64,000 bases of DNA from Rapana venosa. Taxonomy: Eukaryota; Mollusca; Gastropoda; Neogastropoda; Muricidae. The translations under genes and the position numbers were made by a program. This document shows, one piece after another, positions 1 through 9,893 of the stretch; positions within the stretch are counted from its first letter, which is position 1, and every line of letters starts with the position of its first letter. The stretch lies in contig CM054155.1 in NCBI GenBank assembly GCA_028751875.1, forward strand, positions 54,565,018 to 54,629,017. The letters are read 5' to 3'. A model generated the notes under the pieces. The model saw nothing but the letters and a program-made list of their open reading frames with translations. It had not been told where the DNA came from and did not search any database.

Positions 1-25
1 CAGAAATATGCAACGTACACATACA

Positions 26-120
26 AGGAAACATACAAACATACATACGTACATACATACATGCATACATACATACATACATACATACATACATACATTA
101 CATACGTACATGCATACATA
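26..120. repeat. (CATA)n tetranucleotide microsatellite
   Basis: The stretch is a run of ACAT/CATA units with a few single-base changes (CATACGTA, CATGCATA). Apparent reading frames across it are compositional artefacts. Confidence 0.95.
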
Positions 121-344
121 TAGAAACAGACATTTTATGCAGTGCACCATTTGCATACCATGCCATATAAAGAGGAAATGTTTTTCAGTTGCCTTTTGCC
201 CCTACTCCTTACAATAAGGCTTGTTTATGAATTGTTTTCAAGACTTGGGTCTTTTTTTATCCGAAGCTATTTCCTTATTGTTTAACTGCCCTTTATGTGG
301 CTAGAAAAAAATGATTTGTTGTGATTCAGTTCTTTTTCAATGTC

Positions 345-905
345 ATAAGGTTATTTGCAATTCCTGCATTGCATTATACTGCTTCGCTTTAAATGTGTTA
401 TGTATCTGTGCTTGGAAAACAGAAAGTTTTGGTATATGTCGATCAATTTTGCATCTGTAGACGACATTATCAAATCAAACGTCTTATCTGTTTTTATGTG
501 TTGATCTACCCCCCAAATAACTAAGTTACCAGAAAATGTTATGTTATAGGACTTTGTACATCGTTTTTTGCATACAGTTTCTAAGCTTACCAAATAGCCT
601 CTGATATAATCATTACAATTCAAATAACAAGTGTTCTATTGAGTCTCTAGCCTCATTACACAATGCACAAAAAGTTGAATTCACTAAAGGCATAGTATTC
701 AACACCACATTTGTAACAATGATGCGGTGAATTCTAATTTGCAGTCAATTTAGTTTTACATCTTTGATTTTGTGTATTTTTACAAAAAGGTATTTTTCCA
801 ATGAAAACTTCCTTGGAGTTTTTCTGACCACTTTACGCAGCAGTTTGAAAGTTGTTTGTCTGATACCAAATATTCATACGTTTTTGTACCCTTATTGACA
901 CTATC
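345..905 (-). pseudogene. Decayed Tx1/L1-like LINE, C-terminal zinc-finger region
   Basis: Read on the minus strand, this is the C-terminal end of a non-LTR retrotransposon ORF2. The clearest piece, at about 619-670, reads CALCNEARDSIEHLLF. That is the start of the C-x2-C...H...C finger that follows the RT domain in L1/Tx1-type elements. Upstream residues such as RIHRIIVTNVVLNTMPLV match the usual leader before the finger. A frameshift just after HLLF moves the rest into another frame, which is open to about position 351. A TGA lies where a Trp is expected in the leader. No RT core is present, so this is a 5'-truncated, dead fragment. Clade assignment is from motif style only. Confidence 0.6.
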
Positions 906-1764
906 AATAATCTGCAGTATTGTGGCTGATTATAACTTATGTTGTCAAGAGACACCCACAGCACTGTGGGTCATTGAAATCAGAAACTTGACAAAAATGT
1001 ATGTGGAGCTTCTCAAATGCTGGAGCAGGGTATAGCATCCAGCTTGTCTTTATTTGAATTGTGTTGTGCTTTTGACATGTGGGAGGTAACGCATTATACC
1101 ACAAATTTGTGACATACTGGTCAACATGAGCGAAGCGGGTGGGGAGGGTGGACGCACTTTGTTACAATTGTGATATACAACGTCGATTCCCGCCCTACCT
1201 CCACCTAGGTGATCGACACACTTTGTCAAAACTGAGACATAACGCGTTGTTGGGGCATCCCCCGTCGAAACACGGGTCTGCTGCCTCTGAGAAAATCTTG
1301 ACCTCTGCCATGCCCCTTCTCTCTCTATTCGAGTGGCTGAAGATGTTCTGCCTTTTTGAGACTGGGTGAAATCTTGTTTTCCAATTTTGTACACAATTCA
1401 TTACTGGACAATGTCGTCTTTAGATCATTGATAAAACAAGTCAGTTATTGGAATGTCGCAATAGGCTGGCTTTTGAAGTTTTTGTTGACATTTGGAGTAG
1501 TAACAATTCTGTTCCTCTTGTCCACTGAAATAATTATCATGGGATGCCCTAGTAATGAAAGCAACACCATACATAATAGATTTGAGGTGCTTTTTGTTTT
1601 CAGTGGATGCGCTTTCTACAATTTTATTACTGACCTTAAGCAAAGTGCAAGCAGCTATTGTGAGCAGTCTTTGCTTTTCTTGATGACAAAGGTCATGGCC
1701 CTTTTCATCATAATCTACAATGGCCTAAATTTGATGGTTCACATTCAGGATTTTTCACAGCAAT
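906..1764. other. Unassigned stretch with weak internal repetition
   Basis: I recognise no gene. Between about 1098 and 1275 three loosely similar segments follow one another, each with a CACTTTGT-like start followed by TGTGACATA- or GAGACATAACG-like sequence. They could be old tandem repeats or a decayed non-autonomous element. An open frame runs through 1356-1958 on the plus strand, but it crosses into the reverse transcriptase remnant on the other strand and has no recognisable domain, so it is probably chance. Confidence 0.3.
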
Positions 1765-2408
1765 TACTACTACTACTACTACTACTTCTTCTTCAAGTGT
1801 CCGGTCTGGTCCTGCAGACATCGACGATCATGGCTCTTCATTCTTCCCTGTTCTCGGTCCCTCTCATGAGCTCATTGTTGGTGCCCTCTTTATTCGTTGC
1901 GAATATATTTAGGCTGTCTGTGAATTTGCTTGTTTCCGCAGATTTTGCCACTCCATAACAGTTTCTATAGTCCGTCAGCCCTGATTATATGGCCGAAAAT
2001 TTTGAGCTGTCTTTCTCTGATGGTGTTGAGAAGGGATCTCTTGTACCCAGCCATTTCCATTACTTTTGCATTTGTTTTTCTTTTTGTCCATGAGACTTTT
2101 ATGATTCTCCGGATGAACTACATTTCCACTGCTTCTAATCGCTGTTCTGTGTCCTTGGCTAGGGTCCAGCACTCACATCCGTACAGAAGAATGGACCATA
2201 CGTAGGCTCTCAAAACATGGATCTTTGTCTTGAGGCTTATCTTACTGTTGGTAAAAATGCATTTCATGTTGTTAAAAGTTGCCTTAGATTGACCGATTCT
2301 CTTCTTGATTTCTGTGTCACACTTGCCCTCCGGGATGATAGTACAACCAAGGTATTTAAAGGTGTTTACTTGTCTGATTCTCTCTCCTTTACAGGCTATG
2401 TTGCATTG
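1765..2408 (-). mobile_element. Non-LTR element X, RT C-terminal part (downstream half of a split copy)
   Basis: Minus-strand reading gives the thumb and C-terminal region of an APE-type non-LTR reverse transcriptase. It contains TFKYLGCTI, KISLKTKIHVLRAYVW, LLYGCECWTLA and then, after frameshifts, RRIIKVSWTKR, KRSLLNTIRERQLKIFGHII and a REE-type tail. At least two frameshifts and several stops are present. The 3' end (about 1765-1797) is a short TAG/AAG repeat, the kind of simple tail many non-LTR elements carry. The palm domain of the same copy lies at 3222-3430. The two halves were separated by the plus-strand element at 2409-3220, and the reading frame rejoins when that insert is removed. 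I cannot name the clade with confidence. Confidence 0.8.
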
Positions 2409-3029
2409 TATTCGAAATGCAAGTATTATTCGAAAGTATATTCGAAAGTACCTGTCCACAGATGCAACATCCAAACTTGTTGCGTCTCTCATTCTTTCAC
2501 GTCTGGACTATTGCAACTCTCTGTTGGCTGGTCTTCCAGCATCATCAATCCAATCCCTTCAACGTATACAAAACTCTGCAGCTCGTCTAATCCTCAGAAA
2601 GAAAAAATCTGAGCATATTACCCCTCTCTTGCAATCTCTCCACTGGCTGCCTTGCCACAGAGAGTAAACTATAAGATCAGTACTCTCTGTTACAAATGTC
2701 TCCACAAAACAGCACCCCTAAACCTCTGTGAATGTTCTTCACTTGTACACTCCTTCTCGTTCTCTCCGCTCTGCTGCAGATACCTTGTCCTTACGAATAC
2801 CTAGATTCAACCAATCCACCATCGGCCGTCGCTCTTTCTCTATTTCTGGTCCATTGATGTGGAATGATCTCCCTCTCTCTCTCCGCCAAAAGCCTTCTTA
2901 TGACACTTTTAAATCCAGTATCAAGACATATTTATTTCAAACCTAAGATTTTCCCCTCCTGCCTCATCTCATAGTTTTTCCCTGCCTTCAACAGCCAAGA
3001 TTCTATTGCCCTGCCAGGGTGTGTGACCT

Positions 3030-3075
<46 letters not shown>

Positions 3076-3220
3076 GCGTGTGTGCACATTTGGACTTGAT
3101 GGAACTATTGCTTGTCACTGGTTGTATGACTGTGTAAGAATGAGTTGAGTGCAAGCGCTTTGATTTGTCTCTGCAAGATATAGCGCTATATAAATTCCAT
3201 TTATTATTATTATTATTATT
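2409..3220 (+). mobile_element. CR1-like LINE A, 5'-truncated, inserted into element X
   Basis: The plus strand encodes the last part of a CR1-like RT: YLSTDATSKLVASLILSR, LDYCNSLLAGLPASS, IQNSAARLILRKKK, then a frameshift, then RSLRSAADTLSLRIPRFNQ and TIGRRSFSISGPLMWNDLPL, ending at a stop near 2945. A 3' UTR of about 270 bp follows, with a (GT)n microsatellite at about 3034-3076. The 3' terminus is AAGCGCTTTGATTTGTC, TATAGCGCTATATAAATTCC and a (TTA)n tail at 3200-3220. The same 3' UTR type recurs at 3.4, 21.3 and 42.5 kb. The flanks share ATTG (2405-2408 and 3218-3221), consistent with a very short or absent target duplication. The copy is 5'-truncated within RT and cannot be autonomous. 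Confidence 0.88.
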
Positions 3221-3221
3221 G

Positions 3222-3430
3222 TGGTATAACAGCTTTTTTCGAGATCACCATGCATTCTGTCTTCTTTGCATTGAGCTGTAATCCTTTCTATTCGCTTTCG
3301 TCTGTTACTGTTGTTACAATCTTTTGCAGTTTTACTTCAGAGTCGGCGATAAGGACTGTTTCATCTGCATATCTCAGGTTGTTGATGTTGTGGCCACCTA
3401 CACTAATTCCCTCATGATTCTCAATATTTC
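3222..3430 (-). mobile_element. Non-LTR element X, RT palm fragment (upstream half of the split copy)
   Basis: Minus-strand reading gives INNLRYADETVLIADSE and then LQLNAKKTECMVISKK. This is the RT palm, with the usual YADD box changed to YADE (3360-3371), followed by one in-frame stop. Joined across the 2409-3220 insert it continues in frame as KKAVIP-Q-CNIACKGERI into the thumb region at 2408. On the far side it is cut off at 3430/3431 by the 3' terminus of element B. Changing the second catalytic Asp and the internal stop make it inactive. Confidence 0.8.
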
Positions 3431-3617
3431 GTGGAATTTATATAGCGCTATATCTTGCAACAAAACAAATCAAAGCGCTTTCGTTCATCCTACTCATTCA
3501 CATGCAGCCAGTTACAATTAATAGGATTTTTTTTACAAGTTCAAATGTATACACACTCGCTCCACACACGCACGCACGCACGCACACGCGAACACACACA
3601 CACCACACACACACACA

Positions 3618-3666
<49 letters not shown>

Positions 3667-4700
3667 GGTTTACTCTCCGGCACGGATATGGGGTTATGGC
3701 TGTTGAGGCCAGGGGGGGGAAATTAAATGGAAGAAGAGAGGGAAACTTAGCTTTGAAATAAATGTGTTTTGAGGCCGGATTTAAGCGTCATAAGAAGGCT
3801 TTTGGCGAAGGTAGAGAGGGAGGTCATTCCAGATCAATGGACCAGAAGTAGAGAAAGAGCGACGGCAAACGCTGAACTGGTTGAATCTAGGTATTCTTAT
3901 GCACAAGATATCTGCAGCAGAGCGGAGGGAACGAGGAGTGTACAGGTGAAGACATTCAAAGAGGTGCTGTTTTATGGAGGCATTTGCAACAGAGAGTACT
4001 GCTCTTTTAGTTTGCTCTCTGTGGCACAGGCAACCAGTGGAGAGATCGCAAGAAAGTTTTTTTCTTTCTGAGGACTAGACGAGCTGCAGAATTTTGTATA
4101 CGTTGAAGAGAATGGATATATGAAGCTGGCAGACCAGCCAGAAGAGAATTGCAATAGTCCAGACGTGAGAGAATGAGAGATGTGACTAGTTTGGATGCTG
4201 CATCGGTGGACAGGTACTTTCGAACTGTACTGTTGCACCGCAATTGATAGTAGCACGACTTGCAGGTTTGGGTGATAAATTTTTGCATGAAGAGTGTGTT
4301 GTCTATAACGACCCCTAGACATTTCACAGCAGTAGATAAAGGGACAGATAAATTGCCAAATTCTATTGAAGCTGTTGTGATGGAAGAGATTTTGTGTTTT
4401 GTCCCTACAAGCATGGCTTCGGTTTTATTTGCATTTAGCTGTAACATGTTTTGTATCATCCAATTTTGAATATCTTGAAGGCAATAGGACATATTAATCA
4501 AGAGAGAGGGCAGATTTTCAGGAGTTTCACTGCTAATAATTTGAGAGTCGTCTGCATAAAAATGATGGCTGATCTGATGGCAATTTATTATGTGTGAAAG
4601 AGGAGCAGTACAGAGAGTGAAAAAATAGGGCCAAGAACTGATCCCTGTGGGACTCCATAGTCCAGTTTTTCATTTTTGCAATAAGAGCTGAGGCAACTTT
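3431..4700 (-). mobile_element. CR1-like LINE B, 5'-truncated
   Basis: On the minus strand the order is RT motif GVPQGSVLGP (about 4650), a frameshift, FYADDSQIISSE with an intact YADD box (about 4555), then a long open segment at 4007-4501. That segment carries LNANKTEAMLVGTKHK, VKCLGVVIDNTLF, YLSTDAASKLVTSLIL and IQNSAARLVLRKKK. The C-terminal WNDLPLYLRQKPS and the stop lie near 3790. The 3' UTR (3431-3720) holds a (CA)n microsatellite at about 3576-3663 and ends in TGGAATTTATATAGCGC without the (TAA)n tail seen in other copies. It abuts element X directly. The endonuclease is missing, so the copy is 5'-truncated. Confidence 0.85.
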
Positions 4701-5470
4701 TCTGCCACGTCAGGCCATTCATCTTTTTTAAAAAAATAATTCATTTTCAATGTTATCTAGTTATCGGTTTATCTGAGATAAAATTCTCAATCTCATCCTC
4801 TGTATCAGAAGAGAAACTGTCCTTTCTATTTTGTTTGTTTGAAACTGGGGCATCCCCATCAAACAAGTTTGTTGTGCCTGTAACGTTTTCACAGCGTGGA
4901 CCAAGATTTCAGCCACTCGTCTGCTTCAGACTGGCCCAAATGATAACATTCTTGGCCTTTACTCCTTCCAGGTCTTTATTAGTGTTGGAAATCAATTCGT
5001 TTTAAGAATTGTCAGGTTTATAACGTTCCTCACTTCGAGGCTTTGAAACAAAACATTTGCCACTCAGCAAATCATCTTTCATGTGCTCACTGACCACTTT
5101 CGTCTACATCATAAAACTATTTTTATGATAGCACAAGTAAAACAAATACAATATTGCAAAATTAAATAAATTGAATATAATAAACAAACAGGATCGAATG
5201 TAAGGACAACAAACTTACCTGATATTAAGAATGGTGTAGCTTGATGAAAGCTGAAAGCGTGGCTTTCAGAAGCATACACGATATAGCTTCTTCTGGGCAT
5301 TGGCATCTCACATATCAAGGAGTTTCGGGAAAATTCCAGAAAAAGAATTTGCATGTATGGATTCATGTTGAACTTGTTTACATGCATGTATGTTCATAAA
5401 TGCTTATTTAATAGTTGAATATTATCATTTCTTCTCCGCGTAATGCATACATAGGTATGAATGGAGTATT
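4701..5470 (-). other. Unassigned stretch with coding-like minus-strand segment
   Basis: Between about 4770 and 5080 the minus strand reads almost open for roughly 100 codons, with two or three stops. Segments include SGKCFVSKPRSEERYKPD, KDLEGVKAKNVIIWASLKQ and SFSSDTEDEIENFISDKPIT. The acidic Ser/Asp/Glu-rich tail looks protein-like rather than random, but I recognise no family. It could be part of a transposase, a chimeric LINE 5' region or a decayed host exon. The remaining sequence up to 5470 is AT-rich and shows no gene. Confidence 0.3.
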
Positions 5471-5522
5471 TTGAATGTATTTTGGACCAATGTTTTAATC
5501 TGTATTTGCATTCATGTTTCAG

Positions 5523-5744
5523 AGAATGCTGCATTTAGAAAACCGGCGGAGGTAAGCAGTGTCGCTACATACAGTTTGGCAGGTTGTGGGGCTGTGAACG
5601 GTGTGCCTGGGACACAATATCGGACTATCCTTTTGTCCGAGGCCACTTGTTTTTCTACTGCATTTACTGATGAAAATCCATGGTGGATCGTAGACCTGCT
5701 GTACCCTTACACTTTTAAGACAATGGAGATTTACACACCAGACG
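5523..5744 (+). CDS. Internal exon of an F5/8 type C / F-type lectin-like (FTP) domain protein
   Basis: The 222-bp exon encodes about 74 residues beginning ENAAFRKPAEVSS and containing GCGAVNGVPGT and ENPWWIVDLLYPYTFKTMEI. These match the N-terminal half of the fucolectin/tachylectin-4/pentraxin-1 and F5/8C galactose-binding fold: N-x-A-x-x-KPA, a G-x-AVDG-like turn, and NPWW-VDL. Such domains bind fucose or other sugars in secreted or surface proteins. The acceptor is TTTGCATTCATGTTTCAG ending at 5522, and the donor is GACG/GTAAGC at 5744/5745. Both boundaries are phase 1, as is typical of shuffled extracellular modules. An alternative is a first exon starting at Met 5471, since MNVFWTNVLICICIHVS is signal-peptide-like. 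The second half of the domain is not found nearby, so it lies outside the window, has been lost, or this is a pseudogene. Confidence 0.65.
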
Positions 5745-6030
5745 GTAAGCTGCTCACCATGAGATGACCACTTAAAGCATGAACACTACTGAATAGTACA
5801 TGTTTGTTTGGGCATTAACTTAATTGTCATGATGTTAGAATATGGCAACAAGACGTTAATGGTAAGTGCTTGAGATTTGAGTTTTCTGCAATTGCTGGAC
5901 TCAGCTTTTTCACTGGAGTTAACATTTCCCAGTGTATCTTTTGCATTGGGCTATGATTCGAGGCTGATATATTTATATTTCCCCAGTTTATCTTTTGACT
6001 AAAGCTGTTACCTTAAGCTTATATTTCTGT

Positions 6031-7612
6031 TTCTCCAGATCTATCTGTCTATCTATCTGTCCCGTAGTCTGACAACCGTGGGGGCACCCTCAAAGACTCA
6101 ACAACAAGTTCCCTCCATTCCTCTCTATGTTTTGCCTTTCTCAGGGTTTTGTTGAGTTCTAGGCCAGTCCATTCGCTGATGTTATCCTCCCAGCTCTTCA
6201 TTGGTCTTCCTCTTCTTCTTCCTCCTTGGACAGTTCCTTGTAAAAATTGTCTTTGCAAGTCCTTTGGATCTTGTGACACGCCCATACCATTTACGTTTAC
6301 GCTTTTTCACGATCGTTAGAAGGTTCTCATAGGGTCCAATGGTTTGCTGGATTCTGTTATGCACGCTTGCGTTGCTTATGTGGTCTTTGTAGGAGATGCC
6401 AAAGAGTCTCCGAAAGCATCTCATCTCCACCGCCTGTACTCTTCTCTCCAAATCTGCAGTCAGGGTCCATGATTCACAGGCATACAGAAATATGGATATG
6501 ACAAGGGAGCGCATTAGTCTGATCTTGGAGATAAGTGAGATATTTTTATCTCTCCAGATGGTGTTTAGTTTTGACAAAGCTGTTATTGTCTGTGCAGTCC
6601 TGCATACTACTTCTGGCTTGGATCCCTGGTCTGATACAATGGCTCCCGGGTACTTGAAGCTTTGAACTGTTTCCAGCTTCTGGTCATTAACCCTGATATC
6701 AGTGCAAATGCCGTTGGTGTTATTAGTCATCAGTTTGGTCTTCTCTGCGCTGATTTCCATGCCGTATGTTTTGGAGGCCTTATTCAGGCTGGCAAGCTCT
6801 TTTTCTGACCCTGCTATTCCATCAATGTCATCTGCGAAGCGGAGGTTTGTGATCGTTCTGCCACCAATGCTGACTGATCCTTCATGATGTTCCAGTGCAT
6901 CAGCCATGATTCTCTCAAGGAAGATGTTGAAAAGAGTGGGTGAGAGTAGACAGCCCTGCCTTACTCCAACTGTTGTTCGAAACCATTCTCCAATGTTGTT
7001 GTTGTTGTTGTAGTACACTGCACTGGTGGCCTCGCTGTACAGCTGTTTGATGACTGTGATCAGGTTTGCATTGATGCTGTACAAATTCATGGTTGCCCAC
7101 AAAGCTGCATGCCACACCCTGTCAAATGCCTTCTGAAAATCGATAAATACGTGGTAAAGGTCTTTTTGATGTTGAAGGTACCGCTCACATAGTATTCTGA
7201 GGTTGAATATATGTTCTGTTGTGCTGCGCCCTGCTCTGAAACCTGCTTGTTCCTCAGCAATGATGGTCTCTGCTTGTGGCTTCAGTCTATTCAATATTAT
7301 CTGCAGCATGACCTTGCTTGGGTGGCATATGAGGTTGATTGTGCGGTAATTATGGCATTGTTGTAGATTTCCTTTCTTGGGGGAGGGTGATGATGAGTGA
7401 CTGTGTCCATGGTGTGTTGGCCATTTTCCTGTCTGCCAGATCTTGTTGCAGATTCTTAGTAGGGCGCCGATCATGGCTTCCCCACCAGCTTGAACCAACT
7501 CAGCTGGAATGTTGTCAGCCCCTGCTGACTTCCCCTTTATCAGCGATCTGACTGCTGTTTCCACTTCTTCTCGGAGGATAGGGTGACTGTCTATTACCTT
7601 AGCTTAAGATTT
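6031..7612 (-). mobile_element. Non-LTR element C, RT domain, 5'-truncated
   Basis: A 460-codon minus-strand frame (6182-7564) covers nearly the whole RT. It has IKGKSAGADNIPAELVQAGG at the N-terminus, then EEQAGFRAGRSTTEHIFNLR, VFIDFQKAFDRVWHAALW, GVRQGCLLSPTLFNIFLERI, the catalytic box RFADDIDG (6818-6841) and LYACESWTLTADLERRVQA. The C-terminal KRKRKWYGRVTRSKGLAKTI is followed by a frameshift into the end of the ORF at about 6055. The 3' end is GGGACAGATAGATAGACAGA, an (AGAT)n tail. The 5' truncation lies near 7605, upstream of ILREEVETAV, so the endonuclease is absent. The element at 17.9-20.05 kb is a close relative that shares its 3' end, extends further 5' and lies in the opposite orientation. 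FADD is intact, so RT activity was lost only recently. Confidence 0.9.
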
Positions 7613-7925
7613 CCCCTTTCACCTGTTTGTGTTTTTCATGCAGCTGTAACCTGAAGTCAAACATTTCAGGGAGACAGACACAAAGTAAGTAAGAATCACA
7701 CAACCTCAAAGGTATGTCATATGTGAGCAGAGTCACCTCGGTAGATTATACAATGATTAGAATGTTGAATAAAACAGGAGCAATGATTGATCTTTGAGAA
7801 TCACCCTGCCTTTGAACTTGTTGGTGTCTTATATTCTTTTTCTAAAATGAGTGTACACTTTTCTGCCTTTATCCATCTCTGCCTAGTCCCCAAAACACGG
7901 ACAGCAACTTAAAAAAACCACAGAT
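7613..7925 (-). other. Non-genic stretch with a small RT fragment
   Basis: At 7776-7806, and a little beyond, the minus strand reads GDSQRSIIAPVLFNILIIV. This matches the RT motif usually written GLPQGS-APVLFN, with two changed residues. Nothing else around it is recognisable, so it is a short decayed RT fragment at best. Confidence 0.45.
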
Positions 7926-9270
7926 TATTCTTGAGTTATGTAAATCTTTTTCAGGTGCCTATGTCATACTTGAAGATTTCAATGTAATGGCAGTCTTTCA
8001 AATTCAACCCCCTCTACCAAACGTGCTGAGTTACTGACCACCCTTGGCCTCACCCAGGCTGTAGCAGTGTCCACCCATGAACAAGGCCACATACTAGACT
8101 GACTTATTCACAGAGGTGATGACAGCCAGGTGGAATCACTGGCGGTTTCCCACATCCTCACTTCTGACCACTGTTGTGTTATCAGTCAGCTGGCCATCAG
8201 CGCTCTATGTCTGCAGCCAGTTTCCATCACTGCTGGCAACCTGCGGGCATAGGACTGTACATGCCTGAAACAGGACCTGACCACACATCTTTCCAGACTG
8301 ATGTCCTCCAGCCACACTGCTGCTGCTCTGGACTCAGGGATGTCCAGCATGCTTGATGACCAGGTCTCTGTCACCAGAAGGAAAGTATCATCCTGATGTG
8401 ATCCCAGCTCCAGTGCAGTCAGTGAACAAAATCGCACTGCTAAACAACACAGATGACAAATGAAACAATGATAGAGAAAATCTGACTTACCTGTTCATAA
8501 TTAGCCTGTAACCATGCCAAGAAAAGCTGTGACACAAATTGTTTGTCAAGCTAAAGCAAGTTATCATGCTACTACAATTTACGGAAAGTTCCACTCGTGG
8601 ACACTTGTATCAAGTTGCCAATTAGCTACTGGGGTTAAAGAAATTTCTTCTTCCGACCACATATCATTTGCCAAAACTTCTGGACCTTTTCTATAGTACT
8701 TCAGTTCACCCAGCTGTGAATGGGTACCTGCCCTCTTTAGGGTCAGGGAAGGTACAGCAGTAAGGGAGAGGAGATGGGCGCCTCCCTCAATATGCTGGCT
8801 CCTAGAAAAGCTGAGGTCTCTGATGCCTTGCTGTCCTATGACTCCATATGTTATGAGAGACCATTTAAACCATTTAACCATTAACCATTTTACCTTACCC
8901 TACTGGATCTCTCTGCTGCCTTAGACAATGTTGATTATGCTATTCCTTTAAATTTACTTAACTATGCATTTAGCATCTCAGGTTCATACTATCATGGTTC
9001 AGATCATATCTCTCATCAAGAACCGAAACTATCTCTGTAAATAGTTTTCACTTTGCTTTTAACAACAATCAGGTGTGGTGTTCCTTAGGGTTCAGCTGGG
9101 ACCCACGTTATTGCTTCTTTATACTAAACCACTCTTTAATGCTGTTAGTAAACATTTTGTGAATCATCATGCTTTTTCTGAAGACAAATCGACTTTACAA
9201 ACAACTCTGCCATGTCGACTGCCATTGAAACAAATAGATACTGAGTTCCACGTATGAAATTGGGAATAAA
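7926..9270 (+). mobile_element. CR1-like LINE H, degenerate EN and RT pieces
   Basis: The plus strand carries the end of an APE endonuclease: VILEDFNVM at 7962-7988 (canonical GDFN with the Gly lost), then LTTLGLTQAVAVSTHEQGHI, HILD near 8090 and TSDHCCVISQLAI at about 8160. About 430 bp further on, RT fragments appear: LLDLSAALDNVDYAI (8898-8945), SGSYYHGSDHIS and RCGVP-stop-GSAGTH (about 9071). A YADD-like box has decayed to AFSEDKS near 9175. Many stops and frameshifts separate these pieces. The gap between EN and RT contains a SINE-like segment (8697-8895). The copy is old and dead. Confidence 0.7.
8697..8895 (+). mobile_element. SINE family 2 copy (plus orientation)
   Basis: The body reads CACCCAGCTGTGAATGGGTA, then CCTGCCCTCTTTAG, GGAGAGGAGATGGGCGCC and CAATATGCTGG, and ends in ACCATTTAACC/TTTACCTTA repeats. 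The reverse complement of 24,466-24,640 carries the same blocks in the same order (GGGTACCTGCC-TCTTTAG, GGAGGAGATGGGTGCC, CAATATGCTGG). A scrap of the same 3' end, GGGACACCTTTACCTTTAC, lies at about 21,114-21,132. The shared order and length identify a short interspersed element. I did not find a clear Pol III head on this copy. It separates the EN and RT remnants of element H. Confidence 0.6.
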
Positions 9271-9893
9271 AATAAATTATTTTTCTTTGTTGAGTGCTGA
9301 GACAGCAGTTATTGTTGCCTGTTATATGAGCGAAAATACGTCAAACTTTCATTAAGCGCCTGACAAGTCAGGACCAGCACAACAAATTTGGAATAAAAGA
9401 TACTTGTTATCTTTTAAATCTGTATGGAAAAATGCAGAAGATGGGCCAAAAAGGGAGAAAATAGATGAGAAGGAGGTAACAGGAAGTTAAGGAACATTGT
9501 AGAAACAAAGAGAGATAAATAAGGACTAAATTTATAGCACATAATTCCTACAATGTTGGGATGTTATGGTAATAGGCCCCACGACATCCCCACAGGGAAA
9601 TAAAATAAACCATAGGTAGATGGTTGCAAAACCAAAGCCATAGTCATTTCTTCAAACAGGCTTTTGGTCAACAGTTCTCTTCAAGCAGATTTAATATTTT
9701 TATCATTTGTGAAAAGAAGACCCTCCCCGCAGCCAAAAGCCATGGCACAGTAATAGTACTAATGCAACACATAGAACAATGACCTGGACTGGACCAAGAT
9801 ACATATCCCATGCAGAGATTGGATAAAGTACAACATGCAGACCACTGATTGCTTTTTTCAGTGTGTGTTTGTAAGTCTTTTCTAAGAGACACC
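9271..9893. other. No gene recognised
   Basis: The stretch is AT-rich with short open frames only. It lies just downstream of the minus-strand Gypsy-like pol remnant, where a 3' LTR would be expected. I could not see TG...CA ends or a repeated flank that would support one. Confidence 0.4.

Noticed and set aside
1356..1958. 200-codon plus-strand frame with hydrophobic segments
   Set aside because: It has no recognisable family, and its last third is antisense to a clear RT remnant and its microsatellite tail.
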